This document shows positions 1 to 13,475 of a stretch of DNA of 64,000 bases, piece after piece. The stretch lies in contig NC_134088.1 of assembly GCF_000715075.1 (NCBI RefSeq), positions 3,720,001 to 3,784,000 on the forward strand, in the 5' to 3' direction. How positions within the stretch are numbered: position 1 is the stretch's first letter; each line of letters opens with the position of its first letter. The position numbers and the translations under genes were made by a program. The DNA comes from Nicotiana tabacum. Lineage: Eukaryota; Streptophyta; Magnoliopsida; Solanales; Solanaceae. Under the pieces are notes generated by a model, which searched no databases, had not been told where the DNA came from, and saw only the letters and a list, made by a program, of their open reading frames with translations.

Positions 1-884
1 ATCCCGACTTAATTCCTTGGGCTTTTACTCAGACTTCAAAGCTCCAAATCACTTGAATTCATTCCATAACATCTATATAGCTCGGAATCACTCCTACAAG
101 GCATAAAACACATCGTTAGTGCAAAACATTAGCGATTAAAGCGCAAACTCAACTAAAGTGCAGTAAATTAGAGTGTAATAATCGACTAAAATACGTAATT
201 ATAGCCTATCATCATAACACTCGTTGTATCGCGTTGAATGAATGTGTTTAGGCTCTATGAACTGACGATGTAAAATATATTTAGACTATATGGTTACTTT
301 AAAGGTAATTGCACGTAACTCTATTTAATAATAACATTGTGAAGGTGTAAACTATATTTACACGATCATGTCACCTTAGATGTAATTGCACGTAACTCTA
401 TTTAATAGCATTGATTGGTAACCTTGAATAAATGTTAAGTGCTATTATAACAGGTTAAATTATAAGGATGGTGTAGACAAAATTGTTTCACTATCAGTGT
501 GTATAACTAATATCCTAAATTTAATCCTTGTCATGTCTATTAGGGTCTGAAAGATTGCATACCAGTAACTAATCCATTTTATGCTGTCTAGTTTATGCTT
601 TGTTTATATTTTTTAGAATTATGTTAACGCGTAAAGTATACTTTTGCTTACAAGCCAATGTCATTTGTGGTGAAGCTCTTAAGTTATTAAACTGCTTAGT
701 ATTTTTTAAAGTAGTGTTATGTATTTCTCTTAAAATATATGACAGCCTTGTGCTATCAGCCTATACTAGCTCTTTTATGTTCATAACTTCATGTAACCAT
801 TCTTTTGACGCTGTTATCTTATCTCTTTCCATGTGATCTTTTGTGTATTCTGAGCTAAACTTTCCTGTTTGGAATCGTGATCAG
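1..884. other. AT-rich upstream or intronic sequence, no exon recognised
   Basis: No reading frame here resembles the expected N-terminus of the HD-domain protein that starts its visible coding part at 885, and nothing else stands out. The stretch ends in a splice acceptor (tgatcag, 878-884). I therefore read at least its right end as intron of that gene, with the first exon(s) and promoter to the left of the window. Confidence 0.6.
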
Positions 885-3205
885 ACAACAAAGAGGGAAG
901 GTTGGGTACGTAGAGGGGTTAATGCTCCAGAGTCTATAGCTGATCACATGTACCGTATGGGAGTGATGGCTCTTATTGCTGCTGACCTTCCTGGTGTTGA
1001 TCGTGACAAGTAAGCAGTTTTAATAATAATCATTTGTTTTATCAGTACATGTACATTCCTGTATTTGTGTTTCCACCAAATGTGTGGATTGTTTTTGAGG
1101 ATGATGCATGCTTCTTCTTCTTTTTCTTCCAAATTTAGGTGTGTAAAGATGGCAATTGTGCATGACATTGCAGAAGGTGAGGCTCTCATTTATGATTGTT
1201 CATTTCTATTTTCTTTTCTTTTATGGCTATTACATGAAATAGGCTGATAGCATCTTCCCATGAAAATTTCTTTTTCTTTTTGGAATTCTTCTCTTATTTA
1301 ATTGTGACATGTGTCATTAATTATTTCGTGCTATTACGAGCTTTATGATACAAGATTTAATTAAGAGTCGAAGATAGGGTATAAGAAATGGAGGATTACT
1401 TATAGACGCATAAGCTTGTCAAATCTTATACTCTGGAACTGGAAGAATATTTCAAGTTTGCCTTTTGGTATTACTTCCTTGGATAATGACATTGACTATT
1501 GATCTACAAGCTTTATTAAATGGAAAGAACAGAAAGAAACCATTAGAACATGAACATCGAATTTTGTCTGTATTCGCATCATCAATCGTTTTCACTTAAA
1601 ATATTTTTCTCGGTGTAAAGCTGTGAAAATGAGGTTAAACTTTCAGAAGACATTGTTCACTTTCATCCAATGATCTTCCTACTAACCAATGTCTTGTATA
1701 GACTTGGCAACACAATCGTCTATCTCTTGGGTCTTCTAATCCTATGGGCCTTTGATTTGGAAAATTTGGTAGCTTCTTATTTAACATTCTTTGTCAAATA
1801 TTTTCTTGTGTTTCTACTGAACAGCAATTGTTGGAGATATTACTCCTGCTGATGGAATTTCAAAAGATGAAAAGAGCAGACGAGAGCGAGCAGCACTAGA
1901 AGACATGTGTAAACTTTTAGGTGGAGGACCCCGAGGTATTGCTTCTCTTCTCCATTGAGTTTTTTGCCAACTAGCTCGTGCATCTAAAGATTGAGCTTTC
2001 ATCTATTCTCTTGTTTATTATTTACCGTTGGGCAATTGCAGCCAAGGAGATCAGTGACTTGTGGATGGAATATGAAGAAAATTCTTCTTTAGAAGCCAAA
2101 GTTGTAAAGGACTTTGATAAGGTATTGTATGTTACCCAAGTTTGAATATGTCCCATCTATATGGGTGTTTATGCTGACGTGTTCAGTTTAATTTACATAG
2201 GGATAAACATTTAAGTTTACTCATCATTGTATCTTATCTTCCTCTCTTAACGCCTTGTTCGTCACTGCATCTTGTTTTCCAATATGCACAGAAAATGTTC
2301 AGGGCAAACTCAATTAGCATCCAAACGTGATTTGGTAGACATATAAGTTAACTCATTGTTGTATCTTGTCTTCTTTTTTAACGCCATGTCTGTCACTACA
2401 TCTTGTTTGCCAATATGCATAAAAGATGTTCAGGACAAACTCAATTAGCATTCAGGCTTTTTTTTGATTGGTACTCTGTTAGTCTGTTAGCATTGAGACT
2501 TGATTGTTTAGTAAGAGTCTTGTTCATGATAAAGAGTTGCTATGCATGGTTGACTGTTTATTGTTTAAACACCTAGAACTCTTCACATTTTTCCTTTCTC
2601 AAGTAGCACGCTTCTCCTCTTTAAAAAACTTTATAGTGCCAGACTTTTCTCTAGTATTTCAGCCTCCAAGAAGCTTAAAGCTAGTTTTGGAACACCCATT
2701 CTCTTACCTTATTTAAAAAAGAAGAAGAGGATATTCATTCTGTTGCCATGAGGTGATGCTATCTATGGAGAGTGATCACTTTTGTCAGCTTAATGCACTG
2801 CTCTCTGCTAGACTGATATGTTGTTTCCTTTCAGGTGGAGATGATACTTCAGGCATTGGAATATGAAAATGGTAACTTCCTGTTTCTCTTTTTTCCCCCT
2901 TGGATTTCGGATGTACCCGTGATATATAGTACTCCTTCTGTTTTATTTTATATGAAACTCTTTTTTGGTCTCTCCGAAAGAGAATGACACCTTCATATAT
3001 TTTGTAACTCTTTTACTTTAAACTCAAAATTTTCCATTTTACCCTAAGTAACATGCTCGTATTGCCATAGAAATGTCATGGAATATATAAGACCGCGAAT
3101 TTTAGGGTACTTTTGGTATGTGCTAGAAGTCTTCCTTTCTTTCTTAACCTCTGTGTTCAGCCAAACACCACTATACAAAATTAAATGGAGGGAGTAGTAT
3201 ATAAC

Positions 3206-3236
<31 letters not shown>

Positions 3237-6200
3237 AAAAGAAAAGAAAAAAACAAAAGGTCCCATATTATACAGGTTTTGAGGAAAAATCAATCAATAT
3301 CGACAGTCACATTTCTCAAAATTCTCCTAGTTTGTGTGTATTTTTGTATTTTCTGAACTTAGTTTTCATACTGCATCCTTCAGCATGAGAAATATACACA
3401 TCATGGTGATATCCTTGGCATTTAGTGATTGTGCTGTTACATTGTAAAAGCTATCTTGAGAATTAAATCAAAACACACAGATCCTAACATTCAAATAATG
3501 TCAATTTATTTTCTAGTTTATATGTACCTGATGCAATTTATACTCTTTAAGATGTGCATTACTAATCTTTCAAAAACAAATTTCAAGGTGTTCACATTGT
3601 AATAAATACAGACTGATGTGTGGCTGCATAAGCTGTTTGTCTCTTGACATATGGACTAGTCCCTCTGCCATGAGAAGTTGCCTTCAAACTAATGCTACTT
3701 TTTCTGTCATGCAGAGCAGGGGAAGGATTTGGAGGAATTTTTCCAGTCAACTGCAGGTGCCATGTTTAACATTTTTATTATTTAACCGCAGTTCAAGTCT
3801 GAGTTTTAAATTCTAGTCATTCTATTTTTTGGGCTGCCTTGCGTGTACTTTAGACCTAGACCCTTTCCCATCATTACCTACTATTGTCTTTCCGTTGTAA
3901 CCTGATCATGCATCCTGTCTTAGATTGCCAAGTCAGTGGTTAACTATTGAGCTTACAACAACAACAACGACCCAGTAAAATCCCACAAAGTGGGGTCTGG
4001 GGAGGGTAGTGTGTACGCAGACCTTACCCCAGTAGAGAGGCTGTTTCCGATGGGGCAGAGAGGTTGTTTCCGATAGACCCTCGGCTTAGGAAGACGGAAA
4101 TAAAACAAGAAGAGACAATTCATCAGTAACGTCTGTAGAAACCGTAAAAATAGTAACAAAAGCATAAAAACCAAAAAATAGATGACATGCAATAATAGTA
4201 ACCAGTAATTAAGGCCCGTGGCTATGAAAAACAGAAAGGATAGTGTGGACTCAACATTAACCACAAGTCGTCTAAGATCAACCCTATCCAACCCCGCCTC
4301 ACCCCCGGTATGAAGTAGGAAAAGATCGACTACCCCCAGCCTACAACCCTAATGCTTGACCTCCAGACCTTCCTATCATGGGCCATGTCCTCGGAAATCT
4401 GCGGTCGTGCCATGTCCAGCCCGATCACCTCTCCCCAGTCCCCAGTACTTCTTAGGCTGCACTCTACCTCTTCTCGTACCCACCACAGCCAACCGCTCAC
4501 ACCTCCTCACCGGAGCATCAAGGCTTCTCTTCCACACGTGCCCGAACCATCCGAGCCTCACTTCCCGCATCTTGTCATCCACAGGGGCCACACCCACCTT
4601 CTCCCTAATATCTTCATTGTTAATCTTATCTATCCTAGTGTGCCCGCACATTCACCTCAACATCCTCATTTCTGCTACCTTTATCTTCTGGATATGAGAG
4701 TTCTTAACCGGCCAACACTCTACCTCATACAACATGGCCGGTCTAACCACAACTTTATAAAACTTACCTTCGAGTATCGGTGACACTTTCTTGTCCCACA
4801 AGACTCCAGATGCTAGCCTCCATTTCATCTAGCCCGCCCCTATATGGTGAGTGACGTCCTCATCGATCTCTCTGTCCCCCTGAATAACCGTACCTGGAGT
4901 GACGTCATCCCTCTATTGGGAATGACCTGTGATCCAAACCTCACATCCTTCTGCCTACTTCGCTCGACTCAGCGCTAAACTTGCACTCCAGGTACTCTAT
5001 CTTAGACCTGCTCAACTTGAAACCCTTAGACTCGAGGGCTTGTCTTCAAACTTCCAACCTCTCGCTAACACCGTGTCGCGTCTCATCAATTAGAACTATG
5101 TCATCAGCAAATAACATACACCATGGCACATCCCCTTGAATATGGTGTGTCAGTACATCCATCACCAAGGCAAATAAGAACGGGCTAAGCGCAGAGCTTT
5201 GATGTAACCCCATAACAACCGGGAAATGCTCCGAGTCGCCTCCCACAATCCTAACCTTAGTCTTAGTCCATCATACATGTCTTTGATCGCTCTGATGTAA
5301 GCTACCGGCTCACTCTTTGCCTCAAGACATCTCCAGAGCACCTCCCTAGGGACCTTGTCATACTCTTTCTCCAAGTCAATAAACACCATGTGCAGATCCT
5401 TCTTCTTATCCCTGTACTGTTCTACCAACCTCCTAATAAGGTGGATGGATAGCTTCCGTAGTTGAGCGACCTGGCATGAACCCAAACTGGTTGTCTGATA
5501 TAGACACCGTCTTCCTCACCCTCACCTCCACCACCCTCTTCCAAACTTTCATGGTGTGGCTTAGTAACTTGATACCCCTATAATTGTTACAACACTGGAT
5601 ATCACCTTTGTTCTTGTACAACGGTACCACTATACTCCACCTCCACTCATCCGGCATCATTTTCGTCCTAAAAATTACATTGAACAGCCCAGTCAGACAT
5701 TCCAAGCCTGCTCTACCCACACACTTCCAAAACTCAACCGGAATTTTGTCTGGCCCGGGCGCTCTACCCCTACTCATCTTACGCAAAGCCCGTACGACCT
5801 CTACCTTAATGTGCCTGCAATACCTAAAGTCTCGGAGACTCTCCGAATGCCCCAAATCCCCTAGCACTATATCTCGGTCCCCCTCCTCATTTAGAAGGCC
5901 ATGAAAGTACGTCTGCCATCTCTGCTTAATCTGGGACTCCCCCATCAATACTCTACCGTCCTCGTGTTTCATGCACCTTACTTGATCCAGGTCCCTCGCC
6001 TTCCTCTCCCTCGCCTTAGCCAGTCGAAACAACTTCCTATCCTCGCCTTTTCCCCCTAATTCCTCGTATAGACGACCAAACGCTGCATTCTAGAGCTTGG
6101 AATTCAGAATACCATTCAATTGTCTGAACTCTGGACATTTACATCTGAATTTGTTAGATGATTAGTGAATGACATAATATTGCCATTTTATTGGAACATT

Positions 6201-6870
6201 CAAGTTGTTCGAAGTTGGTATTGAAGTTTTGTGGATAGTCCCCCCTCCTTCCCCTCCTGATCATGAGTATCTTGTAACTAGATTTGAATTCTGTTCTTTG
6301 GAGAATTTAAGTTCGTAGAGTTTGCATATGCAGTAGAGTTGTCTGCAGTCTGCACCGGTGGATTTAGGTTCTCTTGGAAAGGATTGTCTGATAACCAAAA
6401 GATTGAGGAGACCTATGTAGCATAGATTCTCTTGGAAAGGATTGTCTGATAACCAAAAGACAAAGGGCATGAAAGATATACTCATTATATTCTCTTGTTT
6501 TCAGTCTGATGAATTGAGTCACTTGTGCTATGCTAGGGTTTAATCAGGTTACCTTTTGACTGTAACCACATTTAACTTGAGTAGTTACAAGAGAGAAATT
6601 TAAATCCAGAAGTTTGGTAGTCGAAAGTCATCGTAATGATGATGTTACTAGTTTAATAAAGTGGAGAATTTCCTTGCTTTGAGACTTGAAGCTGTTATAT
6701 TCTTCTTATTCTTCTTTTGTATGGATCGATTTTGATAATAGCCCGTGCTTACCTTTGGTAAAAAGATGCAATCTTTGACAACGCATAACATGTCTGCAGG
6801 AAAGTTCCAAACGGACGTGGGCAAAGCTTGGGCTGCAGAGGTAGCATCAAGAAGAAAGAAATCCAACTGA
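885..6870 (+). CDS. HDDC2: HD-domain 5'-deoxynucleotidase (HDDC2/YfbR-like), 5' partial
   Basis: Metal-dependent phosphohydrolase of the HD superfamily. HDDC2/YfbR proteins remove the phosphate from deoxynucleoside 5'-monophosphates. Seven coding exons join in frame to 167 codons plus stop: 885-1009, 1139-1176, 1825-1935, 2042-2121, 2835-2871, 3715-3756 and 6800-6870 (TGA 6868-6870), all with GT-AG introns. The HD signature is visible: the first His in [10 protein letters not shown], the His-Asp pair in AIVHDIAEA, and a distal Asp in [14 protein letters not shown]. The protein ends in a basic [10 protein letters not shown]...SRRKKSN tail, as in plant orthologues. The N-terminus, expected to hold a transit peptide and the first helix, is missing because the window starts inside the gene. 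No break is seen. The 3.0-kb last intron contains a reversed LINE and intron 6 (in this list) a MITE. The reading frame is certain; substrate preference is inferred from the family. Confidence 0.93.
2928..3198. mobile_element. Short MITE in an intron (tactcc...ggagta ends)
   Basis: The left end tactccttctgttttatttta and the right end taaatggagggagta are imperfect inverted repeats about 265 bp apart, matching the very common plant 'tactccctccgttt' class of MITE. It lies wholly in the intron between exons 2835-2871 and 3715-3756. I could not fix the target duplication, so the superfamily stays open. Confidence 0.6.
3205..3236. repeat. (C)18 followed by (AC)7 microsatellite
   Basis: An uninterrupted run of 18 C followed by seven AC units sits directly beside the right end of the intronic MITE. 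Confidence 0.95.
3955..6092 (-). mobile_element. 5'-truncated RTE-type LINE in the last HDDC2 intron
   Basis: Non-LTR retrotransposon on the minus strand. Reverse-transcriptase coding remains at roughly 6032-5046: finger region with [10 protein letters not shown], the YRGI(K)LLSH block, GFMPGRST, and the catalytic block LFADDIVL near 5100. A C-terminal block with [11 protein letters not shown] lies near 4550. The frame changes near 5440 and 5240 and stops are frequent, so it is dead. The endonuclease half is absent, as expected for 5' truncation. The 3' end at 3955-3973 is a (TTG)n tail (caa on plus), preceded by the conserved tail block seen again at 14160-14275. A short possible target duplication, gagctt, is at 3949-3954 and 6093-6098. 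Confidence 0.88.
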
Positions 6871-7419
6871 CAGGTTGGGGTAGTCAACTGGATTACAATT
6901 TGCACCAGCTCTATTGCTGATGACCCAAATTCTAACTAGGTAGGTGGAATGATCAGTGCTTAGTTCTTGTCTAAACATCTATTTGATATATCAGTCCAAA
7001 TTGTTCTTTTCCAACTACAGGATCACTGAATCACTAGGCAGAAACTGACATTGAAATGGTTCTCTTCAATTTGCAACAGGAACACTGAGCCCCATGGTGT
7101 ATAGGACTGGACATCATCTTACATGCTATAAGAAGAGTTTGCTTATTTGTCCTTTTGCTTAAAAAGGTTCTGAGATAGGGAAATGCTATACTTGGTGATA
7201 TTTGTTCAATTTTGTTATTTTGAGTTCCTCTTTTTCGATTTCCAGTAAATATGCTAGATGCTAAAACTGAAACATGGAAGATGATTTGATCGTGGACAAG
7301 ACTTTTTGAATAATTTACAATGAATTTCATCCTAGAAGTAATAACTTTAACAGGATACGCGATGAAAATATAATAATGCTAGGAAAGCTTCAAAATTTTA
7401 TGCCATATTGTGACAACAA
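6871..7419. other. 3' flank of HDDC2-like gene
   Basis: AT-rich sequence containing the presumed 3' UTR. No further gene or repeat is recognised; the ORFs here are short and show no family features. Confidence 0.5.
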
Positions 7420-9331
7420 TCTATATATCTATATATAATTGTGGGAATGAGAAAGTTGATGTGGTATGTCTCAAATGCTAGGAATCATATTTATCTTTTT
7501 CCTCTTTTTTTTTTCTTTTTTTTTTTAGGTTTTCTCCTATTTTAATAGTTAAAAACTAAAAGTCATACCCCTTCATTGAAAATCTTAATTACTTATGCCT
7601 TTGTACGGTTACGAAATGAAAAGGCAGGCTCCTTCACTAATAATTAAAAAATTTAAGTATTAATTACAGTTACATGGTAAAAGAAAGATCATGTTTAGAA
7701 AAAAATTAATTGCAGTTTCATATTACTAATAATTAAGAAATAGAAATGTGCACTGTTTCAAAATTTTATACCCAAATCTTTTGACTTTTCAACTACCACA
7801 TTTAAAGATAAAAATTCATCCTTTACAATTTAATTCCTCCTCCACCTGTGAAGAATTCAAGAATAGAAATACGATTCCAATCTTTTCACCCTTTTTTTTT
7901 TTTTTTTATCTTTTCTCTAATTCTCTCAAATATGTTTTTTAAATTGTGAGGCTGCTATGCTTTTTTCACCAAAGCTTTTTGATTAATTATAATTAGTTTA
8001 GTGAATTTGTTAAGTTTCGTAGGCGATTTTGTTTATTTAGATAATTTTTAGAGCGAATTGTGGTGCATTTAAGATGATGATCAAAGAAATAATACAGTAT
8101 GCATGTTTGATTTATTGATGTTGAATGTATTTCTCTCATGTGTGACCATGGACAATCTTTTTTCTTTCTCGGAAGAAAAAATATTGAGGAAGTGTTTTCT
8201 ACGTCCTTACATATTTTATAGTATTGAATAAACTGGGAATAGAATTGTTGATATGTCACATTCCATAGTGCAAAAATACTATATATCTTTTATCTCTATC
8301 TTTTTATTATTTTCTTACATTTTTTCATTTCTCTTATTTTAAAAAGTCCACATCCCATATAGCTCATGCCTCTTTATTTAGAGGTTATGGCCTTTAAAAA
8401 AATGAATGTTGAGAAAGAATGTGATAGTTAAACCATAAAAATGAGAGCTCATGCAATGATTGTAATTATTTTAAAAATAATAGTAGTAAGAAAAGTAATT
8501 TATATCTCATTTCTCCAGTACCACTTACCTCGTCATATACTGCACAAAGAACATATTTAGCAGTGAAGAATTCTTGTGAGCTTGGGTCAAAGCTTCAGCA
8601 AAAAGATAATTAAATATTTGTTAATTACTTTCTACTTTTGCTTTATTTTGTCTTCTTGTAGCTATTATAGCTTATGCATTTGGCTAACAGGTAACTATAT
8701 ATGCACTACGATTATTTAGTTTTGATCTTATAATATGTAGTAATATGAAAGTTGATTTATCGACGATCGTGACCCTTCTTTTCATCCCATGATCTACTCC
8801 GTCTTTTATCACTGTGTATTTCCTCTATCTCTCATTTATGTAAATGTCATTTAATCTCAATTTGTCATATGACTTTTACAAATATCAAATCAATTTCAAG
8901 ATATTCCTTCATTCTGACTGAATTTTTTGAGATTATGATTTCTATGAAAATTATTAAATGTGCAGGCGCTGAAATATAAGATATGCATGGAGACGAGGAA
9001 AGAAATTAACTTGGTGATATACACTATTCTCAGTTTTATATTTTAATGTTACAAATTGTCTAGGTACTTGCTTGCCATGTTTGGGGTATCATTTTGGGGG
9101 AAGAGTTGAGAAAGGCACTTTAACTTTGCTATTAAAAATTTGAGGAAAAAATTTATATTTGTCTTTTACTATTATATGAGTTGTTTGAGTATATAGTTGG
9201 AGAGGAATTATATGTTTCATTTTGTCTTTGAGGTAAATCATTGGTCAATTCATTTCTTAACGTAAACATCTCCAACTTTTCATGCAACCAATACCACAAC
9301 ACATGTTAGTAGATTTCTTTTTATATTATAT

Positions 9332-9419
<88 letters not shown>

Positions 9420-9720
9420 CGAAAAATTGCGTTTAATTTTTATTTGCAGTGAAAAACTTCTTGGTAGTTGACAGGGATGATTTTATTAAGGCTTTATCCA
9501 ATACAAATCCCAGTTAATTAGATTAGTAAGGTACAATGATAATGTTGCGATTGCAGAATATACAAAAGATAAAATTGCTTAAAGAGTATTATTTTCCTGA
9601 TAATTCATTGAATGCTCTTGAGATACATATATGATATTATTTGATAAAGATATGAGGATGTCGATAAAATTATAGGTAATCAATCTTAAAGACCGCGCGA
9701 AGCGCGAACAAATTAACTAG
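7420..9720 (+). mobile_element. Probable non-autonomous Helitron
   Basis: The right end has the Helitron signature: a GC-rich hairpin (gcgcgaagcgcg, within 9693-9706) about ten bases before a terminal CTAG (9717-9720), followed by T. A plausible left end, tctatatatctatatataat, starts with TC at 7420 and is preceded by A at 7419, so the insertion would be between A and T as Helitrons require. The interior is AT-rich and noncoding, with no Rep/helicase. The 3' end is well supported; the 5' end is my best guess. Confidence 0.5.
9332..9418. repeat. (TACA)n/(TA)n microsatellite
   Basis: Compound tract: seven or so tacatacat units pass into a long pure TA run. It lies within the probable Helitron. 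Confidence 0.95.
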
Positions 9721-9721
9721 T

Positions 9722-10417
9722 GTAATAAAACACTATATTATAATCCAGGCAGTTACGATGCATGGTTGAACGTGATGTATTACATTGTAGCACTCGATAC
9801 TGAAAGGTGAGTCAAATACTATGAGAATCTAGGTCAGTGTACTGTAAATTTAGTTTAAATTAACAAACTTGTTTCCCAAAGGTCAAATGTGACATATTAT
9901 TTCTCAAAAAATTGGACTGTAATATCAGTATATTAATAAATTATTTCTTATTTAATTAAAGTCAACTGAGAAAGGTGCGCCGAGAAAACTACAGAATTAT
10001 GTCCAAAACTGGATGGGGTCCAATGCAATTGTACCGTGATTATATGATTGTATCATCGACTATCAGAGAATATGTCAAAAATAATCTTTTATGTTTGACC
10101 ATTGATTTAAAATAATCTTTTAAATGTATGTTTTTTCAATTTAGTCTTTTATTTTTATGATTGAACACTTTAAACAAATCAGGATAAATCAACATAGGAA
10201 AAAGATCCCCTCCCCTCCTTATAAAAGAAGAATTAATTCAAATAGCCGTTTATTTAATGTCTTAAATTGAAAATAGTCGATGAATAAATATGTATAGTCT
10301 AAGTATACCGAGAAAAAAAAAATACAAAAAATTCAAGTGATAAAATGCTTCTAAAATTTCCAATTACTAGCACATGTGCAAGGTTTGTAGTTTTTTTTTT
10401 CCTCTGCAAGGTTTGTA
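9722..10417. other. Intergenic AT-rich sequence
   Basis: Lies between the probable Helitron end and the hAT target duplication. I see no coding or repeat signature. Confidence 0.5.
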
Positions 10418-10425
10418 GTTGGCAC

Positions 10426-13400
10426 TAAGGCTGTATTGTGGTCCGGGCCCGGTCCGGGACCGGCCCAGTACCGCGGGCCAAACAGATCGGTCTCTAGTGG
10501 TGCATAAGCTCGTAGCGGGCCGGTCCAACCCAAATAGCCTGTGAGCCCGGGATCGTTAAGTCCGGGCCCGGCAGGCGGGCCTGGGCCGGTTCAACCGGGC
10601 CAAACGGTCCCCAACGGCTATTTCTTTTTTTAAAAAAAAAATTAAAAATGACCAACGGTCAGATTTTTAAAATCTAGCCGTTGGCCATCAAAATTCAATC
10701 TCTCTCTAATTTTCTTCTATAATTGCTTACTTTATTATTGCAATTTCTTGAAAAATTGTGAAGTTGGTGAATTGCAGTATTCGAGTCTTCAACGATATTC
10801 AATTTTCAAGAAGTTGTTCGTCAATTCGGTAAACTCGTTCCAACTCTTAAGTTTCAATATTATAGTTTTGTTAGTTTTATTTAGTATAATTATAATTAAT
10901 ATGACATTCTTTGATTTTTTTTTTTGGTGGTAACGTTAAGGGAAAATCTAAAATTGGTGAATCTAGTAGCCATACTCTTCCCCCGGCTCCCCGACCCAGA
11001 CCCGTTACCCGTCCTCCTCTACCTGTTATTCTTGATAGTGATAACCCTTGTTTTCAATTTTCCGATAGTCAATTTTGCCATGATGTTGCACCAGGTCAAC
11101 AATTAAATGAAGAAGTTATGAATGCTCTTTATCCTAATGAAACTATCTTTGAAAATGATGATGAAAATGATGATTTAGATGAAACGCAACCGGATTTAGA
11201 TGATACACCTACTAGTCCTGTTAATAACCCAAATGATGTCTCGCCTGCCCTTCCTGTAATAACCCCTACTTTTAATAGACAACCTGCTAAACGACCTGAA
11301 ACATCTCTTGTTTGACACTTTTTTACTCAACTCAGAGAACAAAATAAGGCTAAGTGTAAAACTTGGGTCTCAACTAGTTCATAAATTTACTGGAGACCAT
11401 AGCGGTACGGGTAGTTTAACTAGACACATATTGAAACACCCTAGAAATAAAGTTAGATTTTTACAAATGAAAGTTGCACAAGAGGGGACAAGTGTAGATA
11501 CTACGATTAACCCTAGTACAGGTTCAAATCTAGTTCAACCGGGAATTAACACTGTTACCGATGACATTTTATATTATGATCCAAATAAAGATCGTGAAGA
11601 ATTGGCAAAAATGGTTACTGTTATGTGCTTACCCTATAGTTTTCCTTCTAACCCTCATTTTGTGCATTATATTAGAAGAGTTTTTAATCATACTTATAAA
11701 GGATGACCTCGCACAACCGTAAAGAGCGATATTTATAAATATAAACATGAATATGAACAATATTCGCGCTATTTATTTACTCATATAGATTGTCGCATTG
11801 CTATTACTACTGATATTGGTAAAAGTGGTAATGACTGTGATTATCTAACTGTTACAAGTCATTGGATAAATGAGGAGTGGATAATGCAAAAGCGCATTAT
11901 TGCTTATAGAATAATTAATTCACGCCACACATATAAGTTTATTGCTAACACAGTTGCAGATATTTGTAGATATTTTTGCATTAGAGATAAAATTATGTCG
12001 GTTTCAATGGATAACGCTTCTAGTAACACTAACGTTATAGGCTTGCTTACAATGGATAAAATTATGTCGGTTTTCCCTATCCCCCCTATTTTTGGTGTTG
12101 CTGTATTGTTAAATCCTACAATGAAATTAGGAGGTCCTCACTTTTGGTATTCAGAAATTTATAACGCTTTATCACCTTCAGCTGAGGAATTTGCTACACT
12201 TGGAGATGCAAAAGCCTCAATTAAAATAAATGCTCAAACAATTTATAATGCTTATCAACTTGCCTTAGATCAAGCTAGACCAAATGTTTCAACTCCTACT
12301 TAGTCTAGTTCGCAAGCATCTAAAAGAACTGTGGGCTTAAAAACCCTTAGTTCTTGGACGAAGTTCAGGGGTTCTCAAGGTGATAATTTTGGTGATAGTT
12401 CACAACTACATGAGCTTCAAGTTTATTTGTCGCATGGACTTGAATCAGAGAATCCTGACTGCTCCTTCGATATTTTGGAATGGTGGAAGGACAAACGAAA
12501 ATACTATCCGGTTCTTTCAAAGATGACTCGAGATATTTTAAGTGTTCAAGCTTCAAAAGTGGCATCGGAGACCACATTCAGTCAAACAAGACTTTAAATC
12601 GGTGATCATAGAGCGTCTATGAGGGAGAGCTTGAAAAAATCAGTACTCTTCAGAGATTGGATCCGTTCGGAAAGAAGAAATTTTGGACTTGCAGAATCAC
12701 AACCGGAGATAGATGAAGCTTATGAAGAAATGCTAGCGGAACTTGCGCAGGATGCTGCTTTGCCGGGAAGCGGTGATGAACAAACTTCTTTTCCACTACC
12801 ACCAACGGAAATTCCTCCGGACCTTGAAGGATTTATGAGATTTGTTAGAGATAATACATAGACTAACATGTAACTTGTATTTTGGCACATCTTCCTTAGT
12901 TTTTTTTCCTTTTAATGATGGTATTGGTACCTTGTTGTGCTCATTCCATTGAGGAGAGGAAGACTAAGAAAGATATTGTCATTCTTTGTTAATGTCGTAA
13001 TAGTAAAATATATAAGACATTCCCTTGAATATTTCTTTGCAATTTATTTTGTGTTTAAATTTGATATAGTATATATATTATATATCTAATACATATAAAC
13101 TATATATATATATATATATATATATAGCTATATATATTTATATATTTATAAGGCAATACATACTATATATATTTATATAGCTATATATAAGCAATTTATA
13201 CTAATATATACATATATAGTTTACAAGAAAGTGTCTTAGATAAATTTTTTTTTTTAAAAAAATAGCCCAGAACGGAAAAAGCCCGTTAGGCTCGTTATCC
13301 ACTATATATCTAATAGCCTAGAACGAAAAAAGTCCGTTAGGCCCGCAGGCCCGACCCATTTAGCCCGAGACCATGTGACTTAGAACCACCGTAGGCCGGT

Positions 13401-13475
13401 TCCACATATTGAGAGCCCGTTGGCCCGGCCTGTTTAGGCCTGTTTGGCCCGGGCCCGGACCACAATACAGCCTTA
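10426..13475 (+). mobile_element. hAT-superfamily DNA transposon, 3050 bp, defective
   Basis: Terminal inverted repeats begin TAAGGCTGTATTGTGG and continue in GC-rich sequence (tccgggcccgg) at both ends, and an exact 8-bp target duplication, gttggcac, flanks it (10418-10425 and 13476-13483). The 8-bp duplication and the C-terminal dimerisation block of its broken transposase identify hAT. Subterminal zones (10440-10610 and 13260-13460) are packed with ggcccg/cgggcc motifs that could serve as transposase-binding sites. The 3' noncoding part holds TA microsatellites around 13080-13210. Confidence 0.93.
10911..12861 (+). pseudogene. hAT transposase remnant (BED finger and hATC regions)
   Basis: Five adjacent pieces in changing frames. 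The first (10911-11315) is an acidic, Asp/Asn/Glu-rich N-terminal region. Around 11310-11500 lies a degenerate BED-type zinc-finger region, recognisable by the FTGDHSGTGSLTRHILKHPR block. 11884-12303 carries the central region including a MDNASSNT motif. 12331-12597 is the hATC dimerisation domain, with CSFDILEWWK...YPVLSKMTRDIL and ASKVASETTFS. 12619-12861 is a C-terminal tail. Much of the core between the MDNASSNT block and the hATC domain is missing: an internal deletion seems to have joined two similar 'DKIMSV' sequences. No functional transposase is expected. Confidence 0.85.

Noticed and set aside
600..836. 78-residue ORF as first exon of the HDDC2-like gene
   Set aside because: Its sequence does not resemble the expected region before the KTTKREGW block and it lacks a usable donor in phase.
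4352..4783. 143-residue plus-strand ORF
   Set aside because: It is the antisense of the LINE reverse-transcriptase C-terminal region; composition fits a shadow frame.
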